A DNA stretch of 64,000 nucleotides. It comes from Streptomyces sp. NBC_01276 (GTDB taxonomy: Bacteria; Actinomycetota; Actinomycetes; Streptomycetales; Streptomycetaceae). This document shows, piece after piece, positions 1 through 7,809 of this stretch (positions within the stretch are counted from its first letter, which is position 1; every line of letters starts with the position of its first letter). A program made the position numbers and the translations under genes. The notes beneath the pieces were generated by a model. The model did no database searches, was not told the DNA's origin, and saw only the letters and a program-made list of their open reading frames with translations. Where the stretch lies: positions 5,268,501 to 5,332,500 of the forward strand of contig NZ_CP108442.1 of assembly GCF_041435355.1 (NCBI RefSeq), read 5' to 3'.

Positions 1-131
1 CGCTCGCCCTCCAGGGGCGAAACGCCGGACCGGCCGGCGAGCAGACCTTCCCAGGTCGAAGCGCTGTCGCCACCCAGCGGAGTGGTTGCGCCGATACCGG
101 TGACGACCACGGTGCGATTGGTCGGGCTCAC
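1..131 (-). CDS. fabF: 3-oxoacyl-ACP synthase II, 5' end only (cut by window edge)
   Basis: Only the first ~43 codons are present; the gene runs off the left edge. Reading from a GTG at 131-129 gives the ketosynthase N-terminus: a strand ending in VVVTGIGATTPLG, then SASTWEGLLAGRSGV, typical of condensing enzymes of fatty-acid elongation. A GGAG lies 11 bases upstream of the GTG and fixes the start. It is the last visible gene of the fabD-fabH-acpP-fabF order and probably shares that transcript. Product identity is firm from gene order and the N-terminal motif; the catalytic Cys-His-His triad lies outside the window. Confidence 0.9.
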   Translation of the reverse strand, partial: MSPTNRTVVVTGIGATTPLGGDSASTWEGLLAGRSGVSPLEGE

Positions 132-210
132 AGGAATTCTTTCTCCACGTCTAAGGGGGTGCTGAATTGTCACGGCGCCACCGCCAGGTGGCGACAAACG
201 CTCGTCAGGC

Positions 211-459
211 TCAGGCCTGGTGCTTCAGGATGTAGTCCGCGGCGTCGCCGACCGTCTTGAGGTTCTTGACGTCCTCGTCCGGGATCTTCACCTCGAAGCG
301 CTCTTCGGCGGCGACGACGACCTCGACCATGGACAGGGAGTCGACGTCCAGGTCGTCGGTGAAGGACTTGTCCAGCTGGACGTCCTCCTGCGGGATGCCG
401 GCGATCTCGTTGACGATCTCCGCGAGACCTTCGAGGATCTCTTCCTGCGTGGCGGCCAT
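211..459 (-). CDS. acpP: Acyl carrier protein of fatty-acid synthesis
   Basis: An acidic 82-residue protein with the four-helix ACP pattern. The phosphopantetheine attachment site is the DSL triplet at residues 40-42 (Ser41), followed by MVEVVVAAEERF. It carries growing acyl chains between FabD, FabH and FabF in the cytosol. It sits between fabH and fabF in the conserved Streptomyces order and is the only discrete carrier protein here, so it is the primary-metabolism ACP, not a polyketide one. The length is normal for the family. Confidence 0.97.
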   Translation of the reverse strand: MAATQEEILEGLAEIVNEIAGIPQEDVQLDKSFTDDLDVDSLSMVEVVVAAEERFEVKIPDEDVKNLKTVGDAADYILKHQA

Positions 460-516
460 GTGGCGCTCCTTCTGTAGCTGAGTGGGTTGATCAGGGCGGG
501 AAGTGGATCCCGGGCC

Positions 517-1521
517 CTAGGGGAGGGTAACGACCGTCGCGGCGTAGACGAGCCCCGCCCCGAAGCCGATGACGAGCGCGGTGTCGCCGCTCTTCGCCGC
601 TCCGGTCGCCAGGAGCCGCTCCATGGCGAGCGGGATCGAGGCGGCCGACGTGTTGCCGGTGGTTTCCACGTCACGGGCGACCGTGACGTGTTCCGGCAGC
701 TTCAGAGTCTTCACCATCGAGTCGATGATCCGCATGTTCGCCTGGTGCGGGATGAAGACGTCCAGGTCCTCCGCGGTGATCCCGGCCGCGTCGAGCGCCT
801 GCTGGGCCACCTTGGCCATCTCGAAGACGGCCCAGCGGAAGACCGCCTGGCCCTCCTGCGTGATGGCCGGAAACTTCTCTCCGCCGTCCTTGCCGAGGTA
901 CTCGTCCCACGGCACGGTCTGCTTGATCGTCTCGGACTTGTCGCCCTCGGAACCCCAGACCGTGGGGCCGATGGCGGGCTCGTCCGAAGGGCCGACGATC
1001 ACGGCGCCGGCACCGTCGCCGAACAGGAAGGCCGTCGCGCGGTCCTCCAGGTCGGTCAGGTCCGACAGCCGCTCGACACCGATGACGAGGACGTACTGCG
1101 CCGACCCCTCGACCACCAGGCCCTTGGCGAGCGTCAGGCCGTAGCCGAAACCGGCACAGCCCGCCGAGATGTCGAACGCCGCGGGCTTGCCCGCGCCGAT
1201 CCGGTGCGCGATCTCCGTCGCGACGGCGGGGGTCTGCTTGAAGTGCGAGACCGTGGAGACGATCACCGCACCGATCTGCTCCGGGGAGATCCCGGCGTCG
1301 GCGAGCGCCTTGCCGGAGGCCTCCACGGACATCGCGGCGACCGTCTCCTGGTCCGAGGCCCAGTGCCGGGTCGCGATGCCGGAACGGGAGCGGATCCACT
1401 CGTCGGACGAGTCGATCGTCTCCAGGATGACCTCGTTGGGCACCACCCGGGTCGGGCGGTAGCCGCCCACACCGAGGATGCGGGCGTACGGGGAGCCCTT
1501 GGCCGGCTTGATCTTCGACAT
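517..1521 (-). CDS. fabH: 3-oxoacyl-ACP synthase III (initiating ketosynthase)
   Basis: A 334-residue KAS III that condenses an acyl-CoA starter with malonyl-ACP to begin fatty-acid synthesis. The catalytic triad is visible: Cys122 in SAGCAGFGYGL, His259 in IPHQANMRI and Asn290 in TTGNTSAASIP. In Streptomyces this enzyme sets the branched/straight chain ratio by choosing isobutyryl-, isovaleryl- or acetyl-type starters. It lies between fabD (18-bp gap) and acpP (57-bp gap) on the same strand, consistent with one transcript. Length matches the family. Confidence 0.97.
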   Translation of the reverse strand: MSKIKPAKGSPYARILGVGGYRPTRVVPNEVILETIDSSDEWIRSRSGIATRHWASDQETVAAMSVEASGKALADAGISPEQIGAVIVSTVSHFKQTPAVATEIAHRIGAGKPAAFDISAGCAGFGYGLTLAKGLVVEGSAQYVLVIGVERLSDLTDLEDRATAFLFGDGAGAVIVGPSDEPAIGPTVWGSEGDKSETIKQTVPWDEYLGKDGGEKFPAITQEGQAVFRWAVFEMAKVAQQALDAAGITAEDLDVFIPHQANMRIIDSMVKTLKLPEHVTVARDVETTGNTSAASIPLAMERLLATGAAKSGDTALVIGFGAGLVYAATVVTLP

Positions 1522-1539
1522 GCTTGTGGGCTCCTTCTC

Positions 1540-2457
1540 TCAGGCCGCCTGCGCTGCGATGAGCGCGGCGGCCTTGTCGAGATCGTCCGGGGTCTTCAGG
1601 GCCACGCTCGGAACGCCCTTCAGCGCGCGCTTGGCCAGACCCGTCAGGGTGCCGCCGGGAGAGAGCTCGATGATCCCGGTGACGCCCAGCTCGGCGAACG
1701 TCTCCATGCACAGGTCCCAGCGGACCGGGTTGGCGACCTGGCCGACCAGGCGGGCGACGACGTCGGCGCCCTTGTCGACGACGAGGCCGTCCCGGTTCGA
1801 GACGTACTTCACCGTCGGGTCGGCCGGCGTGAGGGCCTCGGTGGCCTTCTGCAGCGCGGCCACCGCGGGCGTCATGTGGTGCGTGTGGAAGGCGCCCGCG
1901 ACCTTGAGGGCGACGACCTTCATGGAACCCTCGGGCTTCTCGGCCTCCAGAGCGGCGATCTGCTCCATGGTGCCGGCGGCCACGATCTGGCCCGCCCCGT
2001 TGATGTTGGCCGGGGTCAGCCCCAGCTTCTCCAGGTGTGCGACGACCACGTCCTGGTCGCCGCCCAGGACCGCGGCCATGCCGGTCTCGGTGACGGCGGC
2101 GGCATCGGCCATGCCCAGACCGCGGGTACGGACGAAGGAGAGCGCCTCGCCCTCGGTCAGTACGCCGGCGTAGGCGGCGGCGGTGATCTCACCGACGCTG
2201 TGCCCGGCGACGGCGCCGAAGGCCGAGGGGGAACCGAGGGCGGAAGCGGACAGCAGGCCCGCCGCGACCAGCAGCGGCTGGGCCACGGCCGTGTCGCGGA
2301 TCTCGTCCGCGTCGGCGTTCGTGCCGTAGTGGGCAAGGTCGAGCCCGATGGCGTCCGACCACCCGGCGACGCGTTCGGCGGCGCCGGGGAGTTCGAGCCA
2401 GGGAGTCAGGAAGCCGGGCGTCTGAGCGCCTTGGCCGGGAGCGACGAGTACGAGCAC
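1540..2457 (-). CDS. fabD: Malonyl-CoA:ACP malonyltransferase
   Basis: A 305-residue acyltransferase that loads malonate from CoA onto AcpP. It begins with the GQGAQ motif (residues 8-12), has the nucleophile elbow GHSVG with Ser87, and His191 in GAFHTHHM completes the dyad. I chose the GTG at 2457, giving MLVLVAPGQGAQ, because a GAGAGAG purine stretch precedes it at suitable spacing. A second GTG two codons upstream (2463) is possible. The reading frame stays open far upstream, but that part is antisense to fasR and is not coding. It is the first gene of the fab operon. Confidence 0.96.
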   Translation of the reverse strand: MLVLVAPGQGAQTPGFLTPWLELPGAAERVAGWSDAIGLDLAHYGTNADADEIRDTAVAQPLLVAAGLLSASALGSPSAFGAVAGHSVGEITAAAYAGVLTEGEALSFVRTRGLGMADAAAVTETGMAAVLGGDQDVVVAHLEKLGLTPANINGAGQIVAAGTMEQIAALEAEKPEGSMKVVALKVAGAFHTHHMTPAVAALQKATEALTPADPTVKYVSNRDGLVVDKGADVVARLVGQVANPVRWDLCMETFAELGVTGIIELSPGGTLTGLAKRALKGVPSVALKTPDDLDKAAALIAAQAA

Positions 2458-2513
2458 CCTCACACTCTCTCTTGTGGACGGTCCCCGCCGCCCGTGGGGA
2501 CAGGGACGAAGAA

Positions 2514-2546
2514 CCGTCGGGCTAATTGTTGATGTCCGACAAAAGT
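2514..2546. promoter_or_regulatory. Likely FasR operator and fab operon promoter region
   Basis: The gap between fasR and fabD has an AT-richer patch with two nested inverted repeats: GTCGG (2516-2520) with CCGAC (2536-2540), and TTGT (2527-2530) with ACAA (2539-2542). FasR is known to activate the fabDHPF operon from a site upstream of fabD in Streptomyces coelicolor. Assigning this patch as the site is inference from position and symmetry. Confidence 0.45.
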
Positions 2547-3758
2547 CTAGGACTGAGGATCTCCGTCGGCCAGACGTCCGAGGATCAGGGCGATCCGCAG
2601 CGTGAACGCCGAACGAACGTCGGAGGGTGACCATCCGGTGACGTCGGTCACACGTCGGAGCCGGTAGCGCACCGTGTTGGGGTGCACGAACAACATCCGC
2701 GCGGCCCCCTCCAGGCTGCTCGCCTGCTCCAGGTAGACGCTCAGCGTCTCCAGCAGCGCCGAGCCCGCCTCCTCCAGCGGTCTGTAGATCTCCTCCACCA
2801 GCTGCTCCCTGGCCGAGGGATCGGAGGCGATCGCGCGCTCCGGCAGAAGATCGTCTGCCAGCACCGGGCGCGGCGCGTCCTGCCAGGCGGTGCAGGCCTT
2901 GAGGCCGGCCGCCGCCGCCTGCGCCGACTTCGTCGCGTTCAGCAGGTCGGGCACCACCGGACCGGCCACCACGGGACCGGCCGCGAACGGGCCGATCAGG
3001 GACTTCGCCACCTGCATCGGGTTGTCGCTGCCGCCCGCGATCACCACGAGCCGGTCGCCGAGCACCCCGGTGAGCACCTGGAGCTTGTGGTGGCGCGCCG
3101 CGCGCCGGATCGCCTCGACCGTCAGCTCGCTGTCCCCGTCCGGCGCGGTGCCCAGCACCACGCACACGTGCTCCGGCGAATTCCAGCCAAGGGCCGCCGC
3201 CCGGGACAGCGCGCCCTCGTCGGCCTCGCCCGACAGCACGGCGTTGACGACCAGGGACTCCAGCCGGGCGTCCCACGCCCCCCGCGCCTCGGCCGCCTGG
3301 GCGTACACCTGGGCGGTCGCGAAGGCGATCTCGCGGGCGTACACCAGCAGCGCCTCGCGCAGGATCGACTCGTCGCCCGGGGCCGCGACCTCGTCGATCG
3401 CGGCCTCCATGACCTCGATCGTCGTACGGACCATCTCGACGGTCTGGCGCAGGGTGATCGCCCGGGTCAGCTCGCGCGGAGCCGTCCCGAAGACGTCGGT
3501 GGAGATGGCCTGCGGGGTCTCCGGGTGCCGGAACCACTCCGTGAACGCGGCGATGCCGGCCTGCGCCACCAGGCCGATCCACGACCGGTTCTCCGGCGGC
3601 ATCGCCCGGTACCACGGCAGGGTCTCGTCCATCCGAGTGATGGCGTTGGCGGCGAGCCGGCCGGAGGACTTCTCCAGCCGGCGCAGCGTCGCGCTGTGGG
3701 GGTGGGGCGGATGCGCGGGACGGGTCTCGGGGGACTGCTCACGTTCGGGTTGGGGCAC
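2547..3758 (-). CDS. fasR: Fatty-acid biosynthesis activator, PucR/CdaR family
   Basis: A 403-residue cytosolic regulator with the PucR architecture: an N-terminal ligand-sensing region, a GGDEF-like middle domain, and a C-terminal helix-turn-helix around residues 345-395 (ARMLFVHPNTVRYRLRRV, then TLRIALILGRL). Its place directly upstream of fabD on the same strand is that of FasR, the activator of the fab operon in S. coelicolor, so the name comes from family plus synteny. The start is the GTG at 3758; no strong ribosome site precedes it. It probably senses acyl-chain status and couples membrane synthesis to growth. Confidence 0.92.
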   Translation of the reverse strand: MPQPEREQSPETRPAHPPHPHSATLRRLEKSSGRLAANAITRMDETLPWYRAMPPENRSWIGLVAQAGIAAFTEWFRHPETPQAISTDVFGTAPRELTRAITLRQTVEMVRTTIEVMEAAIDEVAAPGDESILREALLVYAREIAFATAQVYAQAAEARGAWDARLESLVVNAVLSGEADEGALSRAAALGWNSPEHVCVVLGTAPDGDSELTVEAIRRAARHHKLQVLTGVLGDRLVVIAGGSDNPMQVAKSLIGPFAAGPVVAGPVVPDLLNATKSAQAAAAGLKACTAWQDAPRPVLADDLLPERAIASDPSAREQLVEEIYRPLEEAGSALLETLSVYLEQASSLEGAARMLFVHPNTVRYRLRRVTDVTGWSPSDVRSAFTLRIALILGRLADGDPQS

Positions 3759-3838
3759 GGGACAAGACTGCCTTATCAGCGCCCCGGCGCGGACGCGGGT
3801 CCGCGGCGGGCCCCCGGACGGGGGCTACGGTGGCCCCC

Positions 3839-4498
3839 ATGATTGATGTACGCCGTGCTGCGGACCGGTACGAGGGAGGGGACGCGGGTGCCGGGATCGG
3901 CACCCGCCACGCCTTCTCCTTCGGGTCCTTCTACGACCCGGACAACATCCGCTTCGGCCCGGTGCTGGCCTGCAACGAGGAACGCCTCGCGCCCGGATCG
4001 GGCTTCGACGAGCACCCGCACAGCCACACCGAGATCGTCACCTGGGTGGTGGAGGGCGAACTCACCCACCGGGACAGCACCACCGGCGACACCGGCGTGG
4101 TCCGCCCCGGCGACGTCCAGCGGCTGGGCGCCGGCGCCGGTGCCCGGCACGTCGAGCGCAACGACGGCGCGGCCCCGCTGCGGTTCGTACAGATGTGGCT
4201 CGCGCCGCTGACGGCGGGCGGGGAGCCCGCGTACGAGGTCGTACGAGGCCTCGCGGACGGCACCCCCTACGAGCTCCCGGCGGCCGGAGCGGTGCTGCAC
4301 GTGCGGCGGCCGGGTGCGGGCGAGCGGGTCCCCGTACCGGACGCCGAACGGGTCTACCTGCACGTGGTGCGCGGGGACCTGCGGCTCGACGGCGCGGAGC
4401 TGGGTCCCGGGGACTCGGCGCGGATCACCGGCGAGAAGGGCCTGGAGATCACCGCCGGGTCCCCGGGGGAGCTGCTGATCTGGGAGCTCCCCGCCTAG
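3839..4498 (+). CDS. Pirin-like cupin protein
   Basis: A 219-residue bicupin of the pirin family. The N-terminal cupin carries the metal-binding pattern EHPHSHTEI followed by a Glu-rich strand, as in YhaK/quercetinase-type pirins that bind one iron or similar metal. The role is unsettled in the family: a quercetin-dioxygenase-like enzyme or a redox-sensing regulator. I start it at ATG 3839; a GTG three codons upstream is in frame. A TACGGT -10-like box at 3826-3831 would place transcription start at the ATG, so the message may be leaderless. It is divergent from fasR and overlaps the next gene tail to tail by 4 bp. Confidence 0.85.
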   Translation: MIDVRRAADRYEGGDAGAGIGTRHAFSFGSFYDPDNIRFGPVLACNEERLAPGSGFDEHPHSHTEIVTWVVEGELTHRDSTTGDTGVVRPGDVQRLGAGAGARHVERNDGAAPLRFVQMWLAPLTAGGEPAYEVVRGLADGTPYELPAAGAVLHVRRPGAGERVPVPDAERVYLHVVRGDLRLDGAELGPGDSARITGEKGLEITAGSPGELLIWELPA

Positions 4499-5340
4499 GC
4501 GGAGCGCAGCTCCGCGAGGACCGCGTCGGTGAAGGGGGTCCACGCCTCCACCGCCCAGGGGCCGAAGGCCCGGTCGGTCAGGGCCACGCAGGCGGCGCGG
4601 GCGTCCGGGTCCACCCACAGGAAGGTGCCGGACTGGCCGAAGTGGCCGAAGGTGCGCGGGGAGGACGTGGTGCCCGTCCAGTGCGGGGACTTGCCGTCGC
4701 GGATCTCCAGACCGAGGCCCCAGTCGTTGGGGGACTGGTGCCCGAAGCCCGGCAGGACGCCCTTGAGGCCCGGGTGCACCACGGAGGTGGCCTCGGCGAC
4801 CGTGCGGACGTCCAGCAGGCGGGGCGCCTGGAGCTCGGCGGCGAAGCGCGCCAGGTCGGACACGGTGGAGACGCCGTCCTTGGCGGGCGAGCCCTCCAGG
4901 GTGGTCGAAGTCATGCCCAGCGGCTCGAAGACGGCCTGGTGCAGGTACTCCGCGAAGGGGATCCCGGTGGCCTTGGCCAGATGGTCGCCCAGCACCTCGA
5001 AACCGGCGTTCGAGTACAGTCGCCGCTCCCCGGGCGGGGCCATCGCGCGGTGCTCGTCGAAGGCCAGTCCGCTGGTGTGCGCGAGCAGGTGACGGACCGT
5101 CGAGCCCTCGGGGCCCGCCGGTTCGTCCAGCTCGACCGCCCCTTCCTCGTACGCGACGAGGGCGGCGTACGCGGCGAGCGGCTTGGTGACCGAGGCCAGC
5201 GGGAAACGGTGGTCCAGCGGCCCGTGGGAGCCGGCCAGGCTCCCGTCGGCGCGGACGACGGCGGCCGCGGCGGTCGGCACCGGCCAGGTCTCGACGGCCC
5301 GCAGGCTGTTCAGGGTGTTGACGGGATCCAGGCTCTCCAT
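4495..5340 (-). CDS. Serine hydrolase, class C beta-lactamase-like family
   Basis: A 281-residue penicillin-binding-protein-like serine hydrolase. The SxxK motif is S50-V-T-K53 (FPLASVTKPLAAYA), the YxN-type motif is in RRLYSNAGFEV, and a HFGQSG segment sits where the third (K/H)xG motif is expected. No signal peptide or membrane segment is visible, so a cytosolic esterase or peptidase role is more likely than drug resistance. The start at 5340 is chosen because the frame farther upstream is antisense to the merR gene. It is divergent from merR with only 52 bp between. Confidence 0.85.
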   Translation of the reverse strand: MESLDPVNTLNSLRAVETWPVPTAAAAVVRADGSLAGSHGPLDHRFPLASVTKPLAAYAALVAYEEGAVELDEPAGPEGSTVRHLLAHTSGLAFDEHRAMAPPGERRLYSNAGFEVLGDHLAKATGIPFAEYLHQAVFEPLGMTSTTLEGSPAKDGVSTVSDLARFAAELQAPRLLDVRTVAEATSVVHPGLKGVLPGFGHQSPNDWGLGLEIRDGKSPHWTGTTSSPRTFGHFGQSGTFLWVDPDARAACVALTDRAFGPWAVEAWTPFTDAVLAELRSA

Positions 5341-5354
5341 GCGGCCGAGCCTAC

Positions 5355-5392
5355 TTGCTTGGAGTGCACTCCAGGGTTTTAGCGTTGAGGCC
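5355..5392 (+). promoter_or_regulatory. MerR-type promoter with palindromic operator
   Basis: A -35-like TTGCTT (5355-5360) and a -10-like TAGCGT (5380-5385) are separated by 19 bp, the over-long spacing typical of MerR-controlled promoters. The spacer holds a perfect 14-bp palindrome, TGGAGTGCACTCCA (5359-5373 area). Transcription would start at or next to the ATG at 5393, giving a leaderless mRNA. Probably autoregulated by the MerR product, and close enough to affect the divergent hydrolase gene. Confidence 0.7.
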
Positions 5393-5800
5393 ATGAGCCA
5401 GAGCCTGACGCAGACGCGGTACACGATCAGCGAGGTCGAGGCCCGGACGGGGCTGACCCAGCACACGCTGCGCTGGTACGAGCGCATCGGGCTGATGCCA
5501 CACGTGGACCGCTCCCATTCGGGACAGCGGCGGTTCACCGACAAGGACCTCGGCTGGCTGGCCTTCGTGGGCAAGCTGCGCGCGACCGGGATGTCGGTGG
5601 CGGACATGGTCCGCTACGCCGAACTCGTCCGGGAGGGCGAGCACACCGTCGACGAGCGCCGCGCCCTGCTGGAGCACACGCGCCGGGAGGTGCGGGCACG
5701 CCTCGCGGAGCTGACCGACGCGCTGGGCGTACTGGACTGCAAGATCGAGATGTATGCGATGAACACGATGAACGCGGCCACGGGGAAGGCACAGTCATGA
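5393..5800 (+). CDS. MerR family transcriptional regulator
   Basis: A 135-residue regulator. The N-terminal winged helix starts YTISEVEARTGLTQHTLRWYERIGL, followed by the second HTH and a coiled-coil dimerisation helix (about residues 80-120) with the run RREVRARLAELTDALGVLDCKIEMY. Only one Cys is in the tail, so a metal-thiolate site like CueR or ZntR is unlikely. It overlaps the aldo/keto reductase gene by ATGA (5797-5800), so the two are co-translated, and the pair resembles aldehyde-responsive MerR systems such as AdhR. The effector is unknown. Confidence 0.9.
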   Translation: MSQSLTQTRYTISEVEARTGLTQHTLRWYERIGLMPHVDRSHSGQRRFTDKDLGWLAFVGKLRATGMSVADMVRYAELVREGEHTVDERRALLEHTRREVRARLAELTDALGVLDCKIEMYAMNTMNAATGKAQS

Positions 5801-6819
5801 CGGAGCGCACCACCATCGAGCGGGCCGAACTGGGCAAGGGCGGACCGGTCGTCGGCATCCAGGGCCTCGGCTGCATGGGCATGAGCGAGTTCTACGGGGA
5901 CACCGACGAGGCGGCGGCCCGAGCGACCCTGGACGCGGCGCTGGCCGCCGGGGTCACCCTCTTCGACACGGCCGACGCCTACGGCAGCGGGGCGAACGAG
6001 GAGTTCCTGGCGCCCTTCGTGGCCGCCCACCGGGACGAGATCACCCTCGCCACCAAGTTCGCCCTGGAGCGCCGCACCGACGACCCGGCGTACCGGGGCA
6101 TCCGCAACGACCGCGCGTACATCCGCGGGGCCGTCGAGGACAGCCTGCGGCGGCTCGGGGTGGACGTGATCGACCTCTACTACATGCACCGCCGTGACCC
6201 GGCCGTGCCGTTCGCCGAGTCGGTGGGCGCCATGGCCGAGCTGGTGCGGGAGGGGAAGGTGCGCCACCTCGGGCTCAGCGAGGTCACGGGGGCCGAGCTG
6301 CGGGAGGCGTACGCGGTGCACCCGATCGCGGCGCTGCAGTCGGAGTGGTCCCTGTTCAGCCGGGACGTGGAGCGCAGCGCGGTGGGCGCGGCGGCGGAAC
6401 TGGGCGTGGCCTTCGTGCCGTACTCCCCGCTCGGACGGGGCTTCCTGACGGGCGCCTTCGCGGACGCGGCGGCAGACCTGGCGGCCGGGGACTACCGGCA
6501 GCACCAGCCCCGCTTCACCGGGGACAACGCGAAGACCAACGCGGCGCTGCTGGACCCGGTCCGGGAGATCGCGGCCGCGCACGGGGCCTCCCCGGCGCAG
6601 ATCGCGCTGGCCTGGGTGCAGCAGCGGGCGGCGGTGCACGGCCTGACGGTGGTCCCGATCCCGGGCACCCGCAAACCGGAGCGGGTCGCGGAGAACACCG
6701 CGGCGACCCGGATCACGCTGACCGCGCCGGAGCTCGCCCTGCTGGAGCCGATCGCCGGCCGGGTCGCGGGGGACCGCTACCCGGACATGACCTTCAGCTC
6801 GGCGGCGCGCGAGGAGTAG
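5797..6819 (+). CDS. Aldo/keto reductase
   Basis: A 340-residue NADPH-dependent (beta/alpha)8-barrel oxidoreductase. The catalytic tetrad is complete: Asp57 and Tyr62 in FDTADAYGSG, Lys87 in LATKF and His131 in YYMHRRD. The C-terminal IPGTRKPERVAENTAA is the usual cofactor-phosphate loop. Substrate cannot be read from sequence; small aldehydes or ketones are typical. Translation is coupled to the upstream MerR gene, whose operator likely induces both under carbonyl stress. Confidence 0.93.
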   Translation: MTERTTIERAELGKGGPVVGIQGLGCMGMSEFYGDTDEAAARATLDAALAAGVTLFDTADAYGSGANEEFLAPFVAAHRDEITLATKFALERRTDDPAYRGIRNDRAYIRGAVEDSLRRLGVDVIDLYYMHRRDPAVPFAESVGAMAELVREGKVRHLGLSEVTGAELREAYAVHPIAALQSEWSLFSRDVERSAVGAAAELGVAFVPYSPLGRGFLTGAFADAAADLAAGDYRQHQPRFTGDNAKTNAALLDPVREIAAAHGASPAQIALAWVQQRAAVHGLTVVPIPGTRKPERVAENTAATRITLTAPELALLEPIAGRVAGDRYPDMTFSSAAREE

Positions 6820-6856
6820 GACCGGGCCGCGGCCCTTCGCCGGCCGCCGCTCGCGG

Positions 6857-7714
6857 TTACGCGTCCGCGGCGAGGCGGTCGCGCAGGGCGGCGTACTCGG
6901 AGTCGGTCAGCAGGCCCGCCCCGTAGAGCTCGCCCAGGTGCTGGAGGCGGCCGTCCTCGCCGGAGCGGGCCCGCGGCAGGGAGGCCACGGGGGTGCGGGC
7001 GCGCAGGGCCGCGAGGACGGCGGCGGCGAAGGGCAGCGATTCGTGCACGGCCCCGTACCCGACCCCGAACACGGCGGCGGCCAGGTCGTGGTCGGCGCGG
7101 GGGTCCCCGACCCCGGGGGCGGGGTCGCGGGGCAGCAGGCGCAGGTGCCCGGCGCCGGGGCGTTCCGGGGAGACCCACTCGACGCCGGACAGGGAGGTCA
7201 GGGCGAAGCGCTGGTCGCCGGACCGCCACTTGGTGCTGGATGCGCCGGTGCGCGACCACTGGAAGGTGACCGCCGAGCCGTCGAAGCCCACCCGGGCGTC
7301 GTACGCCTTCAGCTGGAGGGGCGGCTGCGGGACCTCGACCAGGAACCGGTCGGCGGGCTCGTCGGCCCCGGGCCCGAGCCGGCCGCGCAGGGCCTCGGCG
7401 AAGGCCTCGGCTTCGGCCGCCCGGTCCGCGGGGAGCGTGAGCCGGTACGGGTCGCAGGCCTCCTTGAGCTGCCCGGCGGCAGCCTCCATCAGCGGATCGG
7501 CTCCCGGACGCGGTACGGCGCGCAGCACCACCGCGTCGCGCCGGCCGCCCGCGGACACCTCGACGCTCACCCCGGACAACGCTTCCAGGGGGATCCTGCG
7601 CTCACCCAGCGCGTTCCAGAGCCGTGGAGTTCGCATCCCCCGTGCGAAGCGGATGAGCACCGAGTCCGAGTCGAACTCCCAGACGGCATGATTTCCGGCC
7701 AGTACGTCACCCAT
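6857..7714 (-). CDS. DUF4429 and SHOCT domain protein
   Basis: A 285-residue cytosolic protein. Two similar beta-rich halves (about residues 5-125 and 135-240; each has a VxFD or WEFDSDSV start and a SGVxWV or SGVSVEV strand) match the DUF4429 repeat common in Streptomyces. The C-terminal ~30 residues (LGELYGAGLLTDSEYAALRDRLA) form a SHOCT oligomerisation motif. No catalytic residues are recognisable and the function is unknown. The ATG at 7714 is used; another lies three codons upstream. It is convergent with the reductase gene. Confidence 0.8.
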   Translation of the reverse strand: MGDVLAGNHAVWEFDSDSVLIRFARGMRTPRLWNALGERRIPLEALSGVSVEVSAGGRRDAVVLRAVPRPGADPLMEAAAGQLKEACDPYRLTLPADRAAEAEAFAEALRGRLGPGADEPADRFLVEVPQPPLQLKAYDARVGFDGSAVTFQWSRTGASSTKWRSGDQRFALTSLSGVEWVSPERPGAGHLRLLPRDPAPGVGDPRADHDLAAAVFGVGYGAVHESLPFAAAVLAALRARTPVASLPRARSGEDGRLQHLGELYGAGLLTDSEYAALRDRLAADA

Positions 7715-7809
7715 GCGGCACATCGTAAAGGGAGGCGCCCCCGCGCGTCCCCCCGGTCGGCAGGGACGATTTTTCCGTTCGCTACGGCCGCCGGGCGGGG
7801 AGGGCGCCC

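Noticed and set aside
487..2532. 681-codon plus-strand frame opposite fabH and fabD
   Set aside because: Antisense shadow of high-GC coding DNA; composition (Gly/Arg/Asp-rich) fits no protein and the minus-strand genes are certain.
4495..5607. Serine hydrolase starting at 5607
   Set aside because: The extra 89 codons are antisense to merR and lack hydrolase similarity; MESLDPVN at 5340 is the likely start.
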